This document shows, piece after piece, positions 9,108 to 17,706 of a stretch of 64,000 nucleotides of DNA; positions within the stretch are counted from its first letter, which is position 1, and every line of letters starts with the position of its first letter. Source of the DNA: Pseudomonas salomonii (GTDB lineage Bacteria > Pseudomonadota > Gammaproteobacteria > Pseudomonadales > Pseudomonadaceae); NCBI RefSeq assembly GCF_900107155.1, contig NZ_FNOX01000011.1, positions 1 through 64,000 on the forward strand. Reading direction: 5' to 3'. The position numbers and the translations under genes were made by a program. Below the pieces are notes generated by a model, which searched no databases, had not been told where the DNA came from, and was given only the letters and a program-made list of their open reading frames with translations.

Positions 9108-9425
9108 TTGATACAGATCCGGGCTGATGCAAACACAGTTTGCTCAGCTCGGTGACCGCAGCCGCACTTTTTGAAAAAACTGTACTGCTGTACCGGTCAT
9201 TTCCTACCGAATTATCCTACGCCTCATGTCGAAAATACCTATTTCGCACTAATTAAGTGCAGACAGGTACAGTTGCCCCAATTCCGTACAGTACAGCCGC
9301 GATAAACAGTTAACTGGCCCCTCACAATACAGGTGAACTGTATCTAGAGAGTCTTGCGCCGGAGGAGGATCATTGGCATCAGTTAAACCACTACCTAATC
9401 CCGCCACAAGCGGAAGGATGTCATC
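9108..9425. promoter_or_regulatory. Upstream region of the first DUF1127 gene with repeated TGTAC/GTACA half-sites
   Basis: A 318-bp gene-free stretch. Half-sites are TGTAC at 9181 and 9189, GTACA at 9267, GTACAGTACAG at 9286-9296, and a perfect palindrome ATACAG-N5-CTGTAT at 9327-9343. Comparable sites occur again before the second DUF1127 gene. The pattern looks like a multi-site operator, perhaps for a GntR/MocR-type regulator, but no such regulator gene is in the window. Confidence 0.5.
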
Positions 9426-9641
9426 ATGGAACGTACACTCAGTTCCGATCTGTTCTTCGAAGAAAAAGCTGTAAACACCCAGGCTTCCATGCCTTTGCGC
9501 GTTCTCGCCAACCTGATGTTGTGGCAGCGCCGCATCTCCAGCCGTCACCAACTGGCTCGCCTGGATTCGCGTCTGCTGGCTGACGCCGGTATCAGCGAAG
9601 CTCAACGCTACGAAGAGCTGAGCAAGCCGTTCTGGCGCTAA
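9426..9641 (+). CDS. DUF1127 (YjiS-like) small protein
   Basis: A 71-residue basic protein. The C-terminal half is the DUF1127 module: an amphipathic helix (LANLMLWQRRISSRHQLARL) followed by the conserved turn LADAGISEAQRYEELSKPFW. Members of this family are short; some are proposed to act in phosphate or small-molecule homeostasis or RNA binding, but no function can be assigned here. The ATG has an upstream ribosome site (CGGAAGGATG). It is isolated by a strong terminator at 9698-9736, so it is probably monocistronic and controlled by the repeat-rich upstream region. Confidence 0.85.
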   Translation: MERTLSSDLFFEEKAVNTQASMPLRVLANLMLWQRRISSRHQLARLDSRLLADAGISEAQRYEELSKPFWR

Positions 9642-9697
9642 TTGGCGCCCGCTGGCCCTGACCCGCCGGGTCCACCGCCAGCACCCTGATTTAACAA

Positions 9698-9736
9698 AAC
9701 AAAGCCCGCCCCGGGAAACCGGAGGCGGGCTTTGTT
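9698..9736 (+). terminator. Intrinsic terminator after first DUF1127 gene
   Basis: A perfect 13-bp stem (9698-9710 with 9724-9736). The loop contains a secondary CCGG-GAAA-CCGG hairpin. The T-rich end (TTTGTTGTTT) follows. Confidence 0.88.
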
Positions 9737-9790
9737 GTTTCCGGAGTTCAGACTTTACACGGCTAAAACAGAGGGCACACGCAAACACCA

Positions 9791-9848
9791 GTACAGTTTA
9801 AATATCACAACAGTTAAGCGGTACAATTTAACCTTGTTGTATCTGTAT
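9791..9848. promoter_or_regulatory. Paired direct repeats upstream of the second DUF1127 gene
   Basis: GTACAGTTTAA at 9791 and GTACAATTTAA at 9821 are direct repeats 30 bp apart (about three helical turns). A TGTATCTGTAT motif follows at about 9839. They belong to the same motif family as the sites at 9181-9343, which suggests one regulator for both DUF1127 genes. The regulator is not identified. Confidence 0.45.
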
Positions 9849-9904
9849 TGGTAAAAGCTGGCCGCCCAAGATGGTGTTCCAAGACTTCATGGAAGGCCGT
9901 CGTC

Positions 9905-10090
9905 ATGAGCACGCAAACCTCGCACCACAAACAGTTGATCATTCGAATGGCTCGCGCGCTCGGCAGATGGGCGCGGCAGGCCCATGAGCGCCGACAACTT
10001 GCGCAACTTGACCCACGTGAATTGGCCGATGCAGGCATCAGCCACGGCGACCGTACTGCCGAGCTGTCCAAACCTTTCTGGCGCGACTAG
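9905..10090 (+). CDS. DUF1127 (YjiS-like) small protein, second copy
   Basis: A 61-residue, very basic paralogue of the 9426 gene. The shared core is RRQLAQLDPRELADAGIS, and both end in LSKPFWR. I start it at the internal ATG 9905, which leaves a protein of normal DUF1127 length. The GTG-initiated extension from 9848 has no family similarity. The Shine-Dalgarno site is weak, so the start is moderately certain. Function unknown. Confidence 0.75.
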   Translation: MSTQTSHHKQLIIRMARALGRWARQAHERRQLAQLDPRELADAGISHGDRTAELSKPFWRD

Positions 10091-10248
10091 ACAGATAGAG
10101 GCTTTCCGAACGGATAGCGGCAGCTTAAGATCCCCTTATTACGTGGCGAACCTTGTAGAACAGACGTCTGATGCTTAATCCGCAACAATGTCGGTTTCAC
10201 AGTGGCCGCATTGCGCCGCTTTATTTGATCTTCTACAGGAGTTATTCC

Positions 10249-10569
10249 ATGTCCCGTCTTCGCCTGCTGAGTGCTGCCACCCTGTTGGCCCTGGCCGCCA
10301 ACGCCAACGCGAGCAGCTTTATCGTGACCACCGACTCGATTGTCGGCGCGCTCAAAGCCACTTCCGATGCCAGCTCCGACGCCACGTCGTCCCTGCGTGA
10401 CAACAAAGTCGTACAAGCTGCCCGTGACGACGCCGCCAGCTTTGTGGCCAGCGAAGGCGCCATTCGTGGCGTGAAACTGGAAAGCGCCCTGGCCCAGATT
10501 CGCCAACAGGCCCCACAACTGAACACCGCGACCGACGCTCAACTGGCCCAGGCAATTCTGGCCATCTGA
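10249..10569 (+). CDS. DUF2388 secreted protein, copy 1
   Basis: A 106-residue protein with a Sec signal peptide (hydrophobic LLSAATLLALAANANA, cleavage near residue 22) and a mature part of about 84 residues. It has the DUF2388 pattern SLRDNKVVQAARDDAASFVA, then RGVKLESAL and LAQAILAI at the C-terminus. The ATG has a clear AGGAGTT site. It is the first of three tandem paralogues (10249, 10677, 11025) before a DUF4105 gene on the same strand. The family is common in Pseudomonas and uncharacterised. Location is periplasmic or secreted; there are no cysteines in the mature region. Confidence 0.85.
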   Translation: MSRLRLLSAATLLALAANANASSFIVTTDSIVGALKATSDASSDATSSLRDNKVVQAARDDAASFVASEGAIRGVKLESALAQIRQQAPQLNTATDAQLAQAILAI

Positions 10570-10676
10570 TAAACCGGTAGACGCCAGGGCACGCCAGCCG
10601 CTACCAAATGTGTCAGCGCTGGCTCTCGCCCGGGCGTTGCGCTAGCCTTGGCGCTCGCTTTCAGTTGTCGAGTCCC

Positions 10677-10985
10677 ATGGCTTTTTCATACCGCCTGTTG
10701 ATTGTTCCCGTGTTGGTTTCCGCCTGCTGGTCACCCTTGGCTTCGGCCTTTGACGTGTCCATCCAGAGCACCGTCATCAGTGCCTACGCCACCAGCAAGG
10801 TGACGTCGGCGCCCTTTGACAGAAAATTGGTACTGGCCGCCCAGGATGACGCTGCCGCTTTTATCGCCACTGACGGCCAATGGCGGGGAGCTCGTCTGGA
10901 ATCTGCGCTGGAGTACTTGCGCCGAACCCAGCCAAAACTTCATGTCAGCGACCTTGAACTGGCGCAGGCAATTCTCGTCCAATAA
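10677..10985 (+). CDS. DUF2388 secreted protein, copy 2
   Basis: A 102-residue paralogue of its neighbours with a signal peptide (LLIVPVLVSACWSPLASA) and the core AAQDDAAAFIATDGQWRGARLESAL, ending in LAQAILVQ. It is the most diverged copy: the Arg-Asp of the 'SxRDxK' element is replaced by FDRKL. Start ATG 10677 is chosen because the upstream TTG-initiated extension precedes the signal peptide. Function unknown; presumed exported with the other two. Confidence 0.8.
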   Translation: MAFSYRLLIVPVLVSACWSPLASAFDVSIQSTVISAYATSKVTSAPFDRKLVLAAQDDAAAFIATDGQWRGARLESALEYLRRTQPKLHVSDLELAQAILVQ

Positions 10986-11024
10986 TCATCGTATATTTCT
11001 ACCTTTGTATTTCGGAGTCATTCC

Positions 11025-11345
11025 ATGCGTAGCCCGCTGATCGCTGCCGCTCTGGGCCTGCTGTTGTTGGCCGATGTCGCCCACGCGCAAACCCTGAAAG
11101 CCACCAGTAACATCATCGTGCGTGCCTCGGCGCGTACCATTGATTTCACTTCGGACACCACCACTTCCATCCGCGACTCCAAAATCGTGCGCGAAGCCCA
11201 CGATGACGCTGCCAGCTTCGTCGCCTCCAACGGCGAAATCCGCGGCGCACAGTTGGAAGCAGCCTTCGATACCCTGCGCACCCGCGTACCGGAAGCCCGC
11301 GACGCCAGTGACCAGACCCTCGCCGAAGCTATCCTCGCTCTGTGA
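11025..11345 (+). CDS. DUF2388 secreted protein, copy 3
   Basis: A 106-residue third copy with a signal peptide (AAALGLLLLADVAHA, cleavage about residue 21) and the core TSIRDSKIVREAHDDAASF, RGAQLEAAFDTLR, LAEAILAL. The ATG has a CGGAGT site. Its stop overlaps the GTG start of the DUF4105 gene by 4 bp, so this copy and the DUF4105 protein are translationally coupled. This is the best evidence that DUF2388 proteins and the DUF4105 protein work together. Confidence 0.85.
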   Translation: MRSPLIAAALGLLLLADVAHAQTLKATSNIIVRASARTIDFTSDTTTSIRDSKIVREAHDDAASFVASNGEIRGAQLEAAFDTLRTRVPEARDASDQTLAEAILAL

Positions 11346-13303
11346 GGCGCCTGTTCGCCTGGCTACTGGCCGGGACTGTGCTGCTTTGTGCAGGCGCAGC
11401 CCAGGCCAGCCTGCAACTGCGGCTCAAGACCGATGGCTTGAGCCCGGCCGAACAGCAGGCCAGCCAGGCGTTGCTTGATGAAGCGATGCGCGCTTTGCCG
11501 CCGCGCTTTATCGAGCAGCTGGATCGGCGCATTGATGTCGGCTGGACCGACAAGATGCCTGAAAACGCCTATGGCCAGGCCTCCCTGGTGTCCGAACTGG
11601 ACCTGAACCAGAACCTGCTCGCCAGCCTCACCGACGGCAGCGCCGCCACCCAAAAGACCAACCGCCCCCATGGCACTGTGCGCCGCGAAATGCTCGCCAC
11701 CGTGCTGCATGAACTGACCCACATCTATGACCGTGCGCGCCTGTGGTCCACAGACGAGCGCCGCCTGATCCAACGCTGCAGCCGCCAGAACAACATCACC
11801 GGTCTGATCGGCCTGCCCGATCAATGCCGTGGCCAGAACGACCGTCGCTTCACCTTGAGTGACGACCCGCGCTTGCTCGACATTGCCGGCTGGCCCCAAT
11901 ACGTGGGCCGTCGGGGCGAGCGCGAGCAACACAACCACCAGGTCGCCCGCAGCCCGGACATCTACGAAACCACCAGCCCGCTGGAGTTTGTGGCGGTCAA
12001 CATGGAGTATTTCCTCCTCGACCCGAGCTACGCCTGCCGTCGCCCCGCGCTGTTTCGTTATTACAAGGAACACTTCGGCTGGGCACCGCCCGAACAGGAC
12101 ACCTGCGCCAAAACCTACGCGTTCCTGAACGCCGGCAATGACTTCGCCAAAACGCCGCTGGGCCAGATCGACCCGGAGCGCGTGTATGAAATCGACTACC
12201 TGTTGGCCGAAGCCAACCAGAACCTGGTGAGCCGCTGGGGCCACAGCATGTTGCGCCTGGTGATCTGCGCACCCGGCCGCCCGCGTGGCCCGGATTGCCG
12301 ATTGGACCTGGACCAGCACTTGGTGTTGTCTTACCGCGCTTTCGTCGGTGACGTACAGCTCTCAAGCTGGGATGGACTGGTGGGCAAGTATCCATCACGC
12401 TTGTTTGTGCTGCCGCTGGCGCAGGTGATCGACGAATACACCAAGACTGAACTGCGCGGCCTGGCCTCGGTACCGCTCAAGCTCACCCGCCAGGAAATCA
12501 ACGACACCGTCGAACATGCCGCCGAAATGCACTGGAGCTACGACGGTAATTACTTCTTCATCTCCAACAACTGCGCGGTGGAGAGCCTCAAGCTGTTACG
12601 CAGCGGCAGCGCCAACCCGCAATTGACCAGCCTGGACAACATTACCCCCAACGGCCTGCTCGAAGTGCTCAGCGCCCGCGGCCTGGCTGACACCAGCGTA
12701 CTCAATGACAAGCGTGAAGCCTTGCGCCTGGGTTATCACTTCGACTCGTTCCGCGAGCGCTACCAGGCGATGTTCGACGTGCTGCGCAAACATCTGCCGA
12801 TCAAGCAGACCCAAGTCGAAGACTGGCTCGCCCTCAGTGCCGCAGAACGGCGCCAGTGGTTCACCCAGGCCGACCTGCGCACCAGCGCCGCACTGCTGCT
12901 GCTGGAACAAGCCAGCTATCGCAAACAACTGATGCTGGCCCAGGACGAAGTCAAGCAACGCTACCTCAATGCCCGTGAGCTGAAAAACGGCGGCATGGAA
13001 AGAGCCAACAACACCCTGCAACAGATCCTCGCCAACAGCGGCTTCCTCAGCCGCCCGGCGGAATTGCTCGATAGCGGCGGCTACGGCCTGCCGCAACCGT
13101 CGGAAGCCAAACGCCTGGAATCGGAAAGTGCCGAGCGCCAGAAACAGCTGCAGTCCTTGACCGGCGATCTGGATAAAGAGGTGAGGGCGTTGCTGGACCC
13201 TGCACGCGCCGACGAGATTGCCGCCTGCGAAGCCAACCTCAAGCAGATGGGCGAGCACCTGCGGGCCTTGCACAAAGCCTCGGGCGGTTTGGAGCTGCCC
13301 TGA
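11342..13303 (+). CDS. DUF4105 (Lnb N-terminal periplasmic-like) protein with an HExxH domain
   Basis: A 653-residue exported protein (signal peptide to about residue 22). Two catalytic-looking regions are visible. The first is HELTH at 123-127 with acidic residues Glu214 and Glu222 about 90 residues on, as in gluzincin metallopeptidases. The second is the DUF4105 region (about 270-430), with WGHS (His301) and NNC (Cys411), the His/Cys arrangement of NlpC/P60-like hydrolases. The C-terminal 170 residues are helical and Gln/Glu/Arg-rich, likely coiled coil. It is coupled to the third DUF2388 gene. Substrate unknown; a peptidoglycan or envelope-protein target is only inference. Confidence 0.8.
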   Translation: MRRLFAWLLAGTVLLCAGAAQASLQLRLKTDGLSPAEQQASQALLDEAMRALPPRFIEQLDRRIDVGWTDKMPENAYGQASLVSELDLNQNLLASLTDGSAATQKTNRPHGTVRREMLATVLHELTHIYDRARLWSTDERRLIQRCSRQNNITGLIGLPDQCRGQNDRRFTLSDDPRLLDIAGWPQYVGRRGEREQHNHQVARSPDIYETTSPLEFVAVNMEYFLLDPSYACRRPALFRYYKEHFGWAPPEQDTCAKTYAFLNAGNDFAKTPLGQIDPERVYEIDYLLAEANQNLVSRWGHSMLRLVICAPGRPRGPDCRLDLDQHLVLSYRAFVGDVQLSSWDGLVGKYPSRLFVLPLAQVIDEYTKTELRGLASVPLKLTRQEINDTVEHAAEMHWSYDGNYFFISNNCAVESLKLLRSGSANPQLTSLDNITPNGLLEVLSARGLADTSVLNDKREALRLGYHFDSFRERYQAMFDVLRKHLPIKQTQVEDWLALSAAERRQWFTQADLRTSAALLLLEQASYRKQLMLAQDEVKQRYLNARELKNGGMERANNTLQQILANSGFLSRPAELLDSGGYGLPQPSEAKRLESESAERQKQLQSLTGDLDKEVRALLDPARADEIAACEANLKQMGEHLRALHKASGGLELP

Positions 13304-13559
13304 GTCACCTTAATCAAAATTCCTACAAGCCTTCCATCATCTGACTTACACAGCGAAAGCTGGCTGAAAGCTTCCCCGTCTAGGATCGCCCCCACTGCCG
13401 GCAACAGACCGGCTGTAAACAACAACAATGGTGACCCCTGATGTCCGCTACTACCCGCCTGTTCGCTCCAACTCCATTCGTACGCCACGTGCCTTTCGTA
13501 CTGCGCTGACCCCAACCCGGTTCGCCATTCCCTAGCCGCGCTACGCCTGGAGTATTCCT
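13304..13559 (+). other. citMHS upstream region with possible short leader ORFs
   Basis: Contains a duplicated GAAAGCT motif near 13353-13373 and two overlapping short ORFs, ATG 13428 (35 codons) and ATG 13441 (22 codons, ending RHVPFVLR). Neither is recognisable. They could be a leader for the transporter or chance. Confidence 0.3.
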
Positions 13560-14867
13560 ATGCTGACTTTCCTTGGCTTTGCCATGGTCATCACGTTCAT
13601 GTACCTGATCATGACCAAGCGCCTGTCCGCGCTGATTGCCTTGATTATTGTGCCGATCCTGTTCGCCCTGTTCGGCGGCTTTGCACCCGAGATCGGACCG
13701 ATGATGCTTGCGGGCATCACCAAGCTTGCGCCGACCGGCGTGATGCTGATGTTCGCCATTCTCTACTTTGCCCTGATGATCGACTCCGGCCTGTTCGACC
13801 CGGCCGTGCGCAAGATCCTCAAGATGGTCAAGGGCGACCCGCTGAAAGTTTCGGTCGGTACCGCCGTGCTGGCCCTGGTGGTGTCTCTGGACGGTGACGG
13901 CGCCACCACTTACATGATCTGCGTGGCCGCCATGCTGCCGCTGTACCAGCGCATCGGCATGAGCCCGCGGATCATGGCCGGCCTGATCATCCTCGCCGGT
14001 GGCGTGATGAACATGACGCCATGGGGCGGCCCGACGGCCCGTGCCGCCAGTGCGCTGCATGTAGACCCTTCGGATATTTTCGTACCGATGATCCCGGCCA
14101 TGGCTGTCGGCGTAGTGGCGATCCTGGTGATTGCCTATATGTACGGCAAACGCGAACGTGCCCGCCTGGGTGAACTGCACCTGCAGGGCGACGAGATCGA
14201 TCACAGCGAGATCAGCGTGTCGCAATTCCCGGACGCCCGTCGCCCCAAGCTGATCTGGTTCAACGGCGCACTGACCTTCGCGCTGATGTGCACCCTGATT
14301 GCCGGCCTGTTGCCGCTGCCAGTGCTGTTCATGGTGGCGTTCAGTATCGCGATGATCGTCAACTACCCGTGCCTGCAACAGCAGAAAGATCGCGTCGCCG
14401 CCCACGCCGGCAGCGTGCTGGCAGTCGTCGGGCTCATCTTCGCCGCGGGCATCTTCACCGGCATTCTGTCCGGTACCGGCATGGTTGATGCGATGTCCAA
14501 GAGCTTGCTGGCGGTTATCCCGGAAGCGCTGGGCCCGTACCTCGCAGTGATCACCGCGCTGGTAAGCATGCCGTTTACCTTCTTCATGTCCAACGACGCG
14601 TTCTACTACGGCGTACTGCCTGTGCTCGCCGAAGCGGCCAGCCATTACGGTATCACCGCCGTGGAAATGGCCCGTGCGTCCATCGTTGGCCAACCCGTAC
14701 ATTTGCTCAGCCCGCTGGTACCATCGACTTACCTGCTGGTGGCCCTGGCCGGGATCGAATTTGGCGATCACCAACGCTTTACCCTCAAGTGGGCAGTGCT
14801 GGTGTGCCTGTGCATAATGTTCGCCGCTTTGCTGATGGGGATTTTTCCGCTGTTCAGCACTCTATAA
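13560..14867 (+). CDS. CitMHS-family metal-citrate transporter
   Basis: A 435-residue integral membrane protein of the CitMHS family (secondary transporters importing citrate complexed to Mg2+/Ca2+ with protons). About 11-12 helices are visible. Family-conserved stretches are VVSLDGDGATTYMICVAA and MNMTPWGGPTARAASAL, with FFMSNDAFYYGVLPV in the second half. Start ATG 13560 has a GGAGTATT site. A hairpin terminator follows at 14881. No citrate two-component system is adjacent, so regulation is not evident. Substrate is by family. Confidence 0.88.
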   Translation: MLTFLGFAMVITFMYLIMTKRLSALIALIIVPILFALFGGFAPEIGPMMLAGITKLAPTGVMLMFAILYFALMIDSGLFDPAVRKILKMVKGDPLKVSVGTAVLALVVSLDGDGATTYMICVAAMLPLYQRIGMSPRIMAGLIILAGGVMNMTPWGGPTARAASALHVDPSDIFVPMIPAMAVGVVAILVIAYMYGKRERARLGELHLQGDEIDHSEISVSQFPDARRPKLIWFNGALTFALMCTLIAGLLPLPVLFMVAFSIAMIVNYPCLQQQKDRVAAHAGSVLAVVGLIFAAGIFTGILSGTGMVDAMSKSLLAVIPEALGPYLAVITALVSMPFTFFMSNDAFYYGVLPVLAEAASHYGITAVEMARASIVGQPVHLLSPLVPSTYLLVALAGIEFGDHQRFTLKWAVLVCLCIMFAALLMGIFPLFSTL

Positions 14868-14880
14868 TCGTAACGACCTG

Positions 14881-14907
14881 ACCGCGCGGCGCTGCAGCTT
14901 GCGCGGT
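14881..14907 (+). terminator. Hairpin terminator after citMHS
   Basis: A 7-bp ACCGCGC/GCGCGGT stem whose loop contains GCTGCAGC. A TTTC tail follows. The T run is short, so termination is probable rather than certain. Confidence 0.55.
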
Positions 14908-14932
14908 TTCACATTTGCTCAAAGGAATACAC

Positions 14933-15700
14933 ATGGAATGGCTGACCAATCCGGAAATCTGGATTGCCTTCTTCACCCTGACGGCGCTCGAGATCGTCCT
15001 GGGCATCGATAACATCATCATGATTTCGATCCTGGTCAGCCGCATGCCCAAGCATATGCAGGCGCGCACCCGGATCTTCGGCCTGGCCCTGGCCATGGTC
15101 ACGCGAATCCTGTTGCTGCTGTCGATCACCTGGGTCATGCAACTCACTGCGGACCTGTTCGTGGTCTTCGGCCAGGGCATTTCCGGTCGCGACCTGATTC
15201 TGTTCTTCGGTGGCCTGTTTCTGCTGTGGAAAAGCTCCCAGGAGATGTACCACGCACTCGAAGGTGAAGACGAAACCCACGACGAGCCGGGCGGCAAGGG
15301 TGGCAAGTTCATCTACACCATCATCCAGATCGCGATCATCGACATCGTGTTCTCCCTGGACTCGGTGATCACTGCGGTCGGCATGGTTTCCCATGTGCCA
15401 GTCATGGTCGCTGCGATCGTGGTAGCCGTACTGGTGATGATGCTGGCTGCGGGCACCATCAGTGAATTCATCGACAAGCACCCGTCGCTGAAGATGCTGG
15501 CGCTGTCGTTCCTGCTGGTGGTGGGTACGGTGCTGATCGCTGAATCCTTCGACGTGCATGTGCCAAAAGGCTACGTCTACTTCGCCATGGCGTTCTCGCT
15601 GGCCGTAGAAGCGGTGAACATCAAGATGCGTACCGCCATCGCGAAAAAGAAGAAACAGCAGGATCCTGTGAAACTGCGCAAGGACATTCCGGGTCAATAA
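14933..15700 (+). CDS. TerC-family membrane protein
   Basis: A 255-residue, seven-helix TerC protein. The two family acid motifs are seen: EIVLGIDNIIMISILVSRMP near the N-terminus and DIVFSLDSVITAVGMV in the middle, which place conserved Asp/Glu residues inside helices. TerC relatives (Alx, MeeF/MeeY) export Mn2+ or assist exoenzyme metalation, so divalent-metal export is the likeliest role. Start ATG 14933 has AAAGGAA upstream; an in-frame TTG at 14915 is less likely. The end is polar and lysine-rich (AKKKKQQ). Confidence 0.85.
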   Translation: MEWLTNPEIWIAFFTLTALEIVLGIDNIIMISILVSRMPKHMQARTRIFGLALAMVTRILLLLSITWVMQLTADLFVVFGQGISGRDLILFFGGLFLLWKSSQEMYHALEGEDETHDEPGGKGGKFIYTIIQIAIIDIVFSLDSVITAVGMVSHVPVMVAAIVVAVLVMMLAAGTISEFIDKHPSLKMLALSFLLVVGTVLIAESFDVHVPKGYVYFAMAFSLAVEAVNIKMRTAIAKKKKQQDPVKLRKDIPGQ

Positions 15701-15728
15701 ACCTGACCCGCTGCTGATGATCGTTGTT

Positions 15729-15839
15729 GATCGTTCCCACGCGCCGCGTGGGAATGCCGCCTCAGGACGCTCCGCGTCCGCCCTCAAAGCGACGCAGAGC
15801 GTCGCGGGATGCATTCCCACGCAGAGCGTGGGAACGATC
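15729..15839. repeat. Palindromic GATCGTTCCCACGC repeat element
   Basis: A 111-bp element bounded by inverted GATCGTTCCCACGC / GCGTGGGAACGATC ends. Internal inverted pairs (GGACGCTCCGCGTCC, GACGCAGAGCGTC) would fold into a multi-hairpin cruciform. Related copies are at 51730 and 52708 and a decayed half at 7437. It has no coding content and sits between two same-strand genes. Confidence 0.85.
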
Positions 15840-15989
15840 TTCATGACAGTTTTGTTTCAATCCCCACTTTAGCTATGCGATGCTGGCGCAGAGCCCATTC
15901 GCCAACTACAGCTTAAGTACAAGACGTAGAACGGCACGCGGCAATTCTCATTTGCTCTTTCTGGAGCACACCCACACGGGGGGCCGAGC

Positions 15990-17648
15990 ATGCTGACCTT
16001 GCTCAATCTGCTTTCCGCCGTGACCCTGCTTATCTGGGGCACGCACATCGTCCGTACCGGCATCTTGCGGGTCTACGGTTCCAACTTGCGCCAAGTCATC
16101 GGGCAGAACATGTCCAAGCGCTGGCTGGCGTTTATCGCCGGTATCCTGGTGACGGCCATGGTCCAGAGCAGCAACGCCACGGCGATGCTGGTGACGTCGT
16201 TTGTCGGCCAGGGCTTGATGGGCCTTACGCCGGCGCTGGCGACCATGCTCGGTGCCGACGTCGGTACGGCATTGATGGCGCGGGTACTGACCTTCGACCT
16301 GTCCTGGCTGTCGCCACTGCTGATTTTTCTTGGGGTGATTTTCTTCCTCTCGCGCAAACAAACGCGGGCAGGGCAGATGGGCCGCGTCGGTATCGGCCTG
16401 GGCCTGATCATTCTGGCCCTGCAACTGATCGTCGAAGCCGCCGGGCCGATTACACATGCCCAAGGCGTCAAAGTTATCTTTGCCTCGCTGACCGGCGATA
16501 TTCTGCTGGATGCCTTGGTCGGCGCTCTGTTTGCGATGATTTCCTACTCCAGCCTGGCCGCCGTACTGCTGACCGCCACCCTGGCCGGCGCCGGTGTGAT
16601 CGGCCTGCACGTGGCCATCGGCCTGGTGATCGGCGCCAACATCGGCAGCGGCGTGCTGGCCTTCCTCAGCACCAACATGCAGAACGCCGCCGGCCGACAG
16701 GTCGCGCTGGGCAGCTTGTTGTACAAACTGATCGGCCTGTTGCTGATTATTCCGGTGCTCGACCCGCTCGTACGCTGGATGGATGGTTTGGACTACAGCG
16801 CCCAAGGCATGGTCATCACCTTCCATGTGCTCTACAACACCACGCGCTGCCTGATCCTGCTGCCGACCATCGGGCCAATGGCGCGCCTGTGCGCCTGGTT
16901 GCTGCCGGAGCAACAGGAAACCAACGGCAAAGCCAGGCCCCGTCACCTGGACCTGGCCTCGCTCGCCACCCCAAGCCTGGCGCTGGCCAACGCGGCCCGT
17001 GAAACCCTGCGCCTGGGCGACCTGATCGACAACATGCTCACCGCCATGCTCGAAGTGCTGCGCGGCAAGCAAACCGCGATCACCCAGGAAATGCGCAGCC
17101 TCAGCGACGACGTCGAGGCCCTCTATAGCGCGATCAAGCTTTACCTGGCGCAAATGCCCCGCGAAGACCTGAGTGAACAGGACAGCCGCCGCTGGGCCGA
17201 GATCATCGAGCTGTCGATCAACCTCAAGCTGGCCGGCGACCTGATCGAGCGCATGCTGCGCAAAGTCCAGCAGCAAAAAACCTCACAGCGCCGGCAGTTC
17301 TCCGAAGTCGGCCTGGAAGAACTCACCGGTTTGCACAGCCAGTTGATTGCCAACCTGCGTCTGGGCCTGTCGGTGTTCCTCAGTGCCGACCCGGAAAGCG
17401 CCCGCCAACTGCTGCGCGAAAAGCGCCGTTTCCGCGCTCAGGAGCGTCGTCTGGCCCACGCCCACGTCAGCCGTTTGCAGCGCAAAATCGTACAGAGCCT
17501 GGAGACCAGTTCCCTGCACCTGGAGCTGATTGCCGACATGAAACGCCTGAACTCGTTGTTTTGCAGCAGTGCTTATGTGGTGTTGGAAACCTCAGACACC
17601 GGCGCGCTCTCCGCCGAAGATATTGCCGACATCACTCATTCGCCCTGA
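15990..17648 (+). CDS. Na/Pi cotransporter family protein with PhoU-like tail
   Basis: A 552-residue protein with an N-terminal membrane domain (residues 1 to about 310) of the NptA/YjbB type. It has the substrate motif QSSNA (59-63), and a diverged second half-repeat around SYSSLAAVLLTATL where the glutamine is lost. Residues from about 330 form a helical PhoU-like cytosolic domain rich in Arg/Glu/Leu. YjbB-type proteins export phosphate, so sodium-linked phosphate movement is inferred. ATG 15990 follows GGGGGG. It is followed closely by the M16 peptidase gene, possibly co-transcribed. Confidence 0.85.
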   Translation: MLTLLNLLSAVTLLIWGTHIVRTGILRVYGSNLRQVIGQNMSKRWLAFIAGILVTAMVQSSNATAMLVTSFVGQGLMGLTPALATMLGADVGTALMARVLTFDLSWLSPLLIFLGVIFFLSRKQTRAGQMGRVGIGLGLIILALQLIVEAAGPITHAQGVKVIFASLTGDILLDALVGALFAMISYSSLAAVLLTATLAGAGVIGLHVAIGLVIGANIGSGVLAFLSTNMQNAAGRQVALGSLLYKLIGLLLIIPVLDPLVRWMDGLDYSAQGMVITFHVLYNTTRCLILLPTIGPMARLCAWLLPEQQETNGKARPRHLDLASLATPSLALANAARETLRLGDLIDNMLTAMLEVLRGKQTAITQEMRSLSDDVEALYSAIKLYLAQMPREDLSEQDSRRWAEIIELSINLKLAGDLIERMLRKVQQQKTSQRRQFSEVGLEELTGLHSQLIANLRLGLSVFLSADPESARQLLREKRRFRAQERRLAHAHVSRLQRKIVQSLETSSLHLELIADMKRLNSLFCSSAYVVLETSDTGALSAEDIADITHSP

Positions 17649-17706
17649 ACGTACGATGGCCCGTGAAGTCAGTTAACAATGGACCTCACCCGCCAGGAAG
17701 CTTGTT

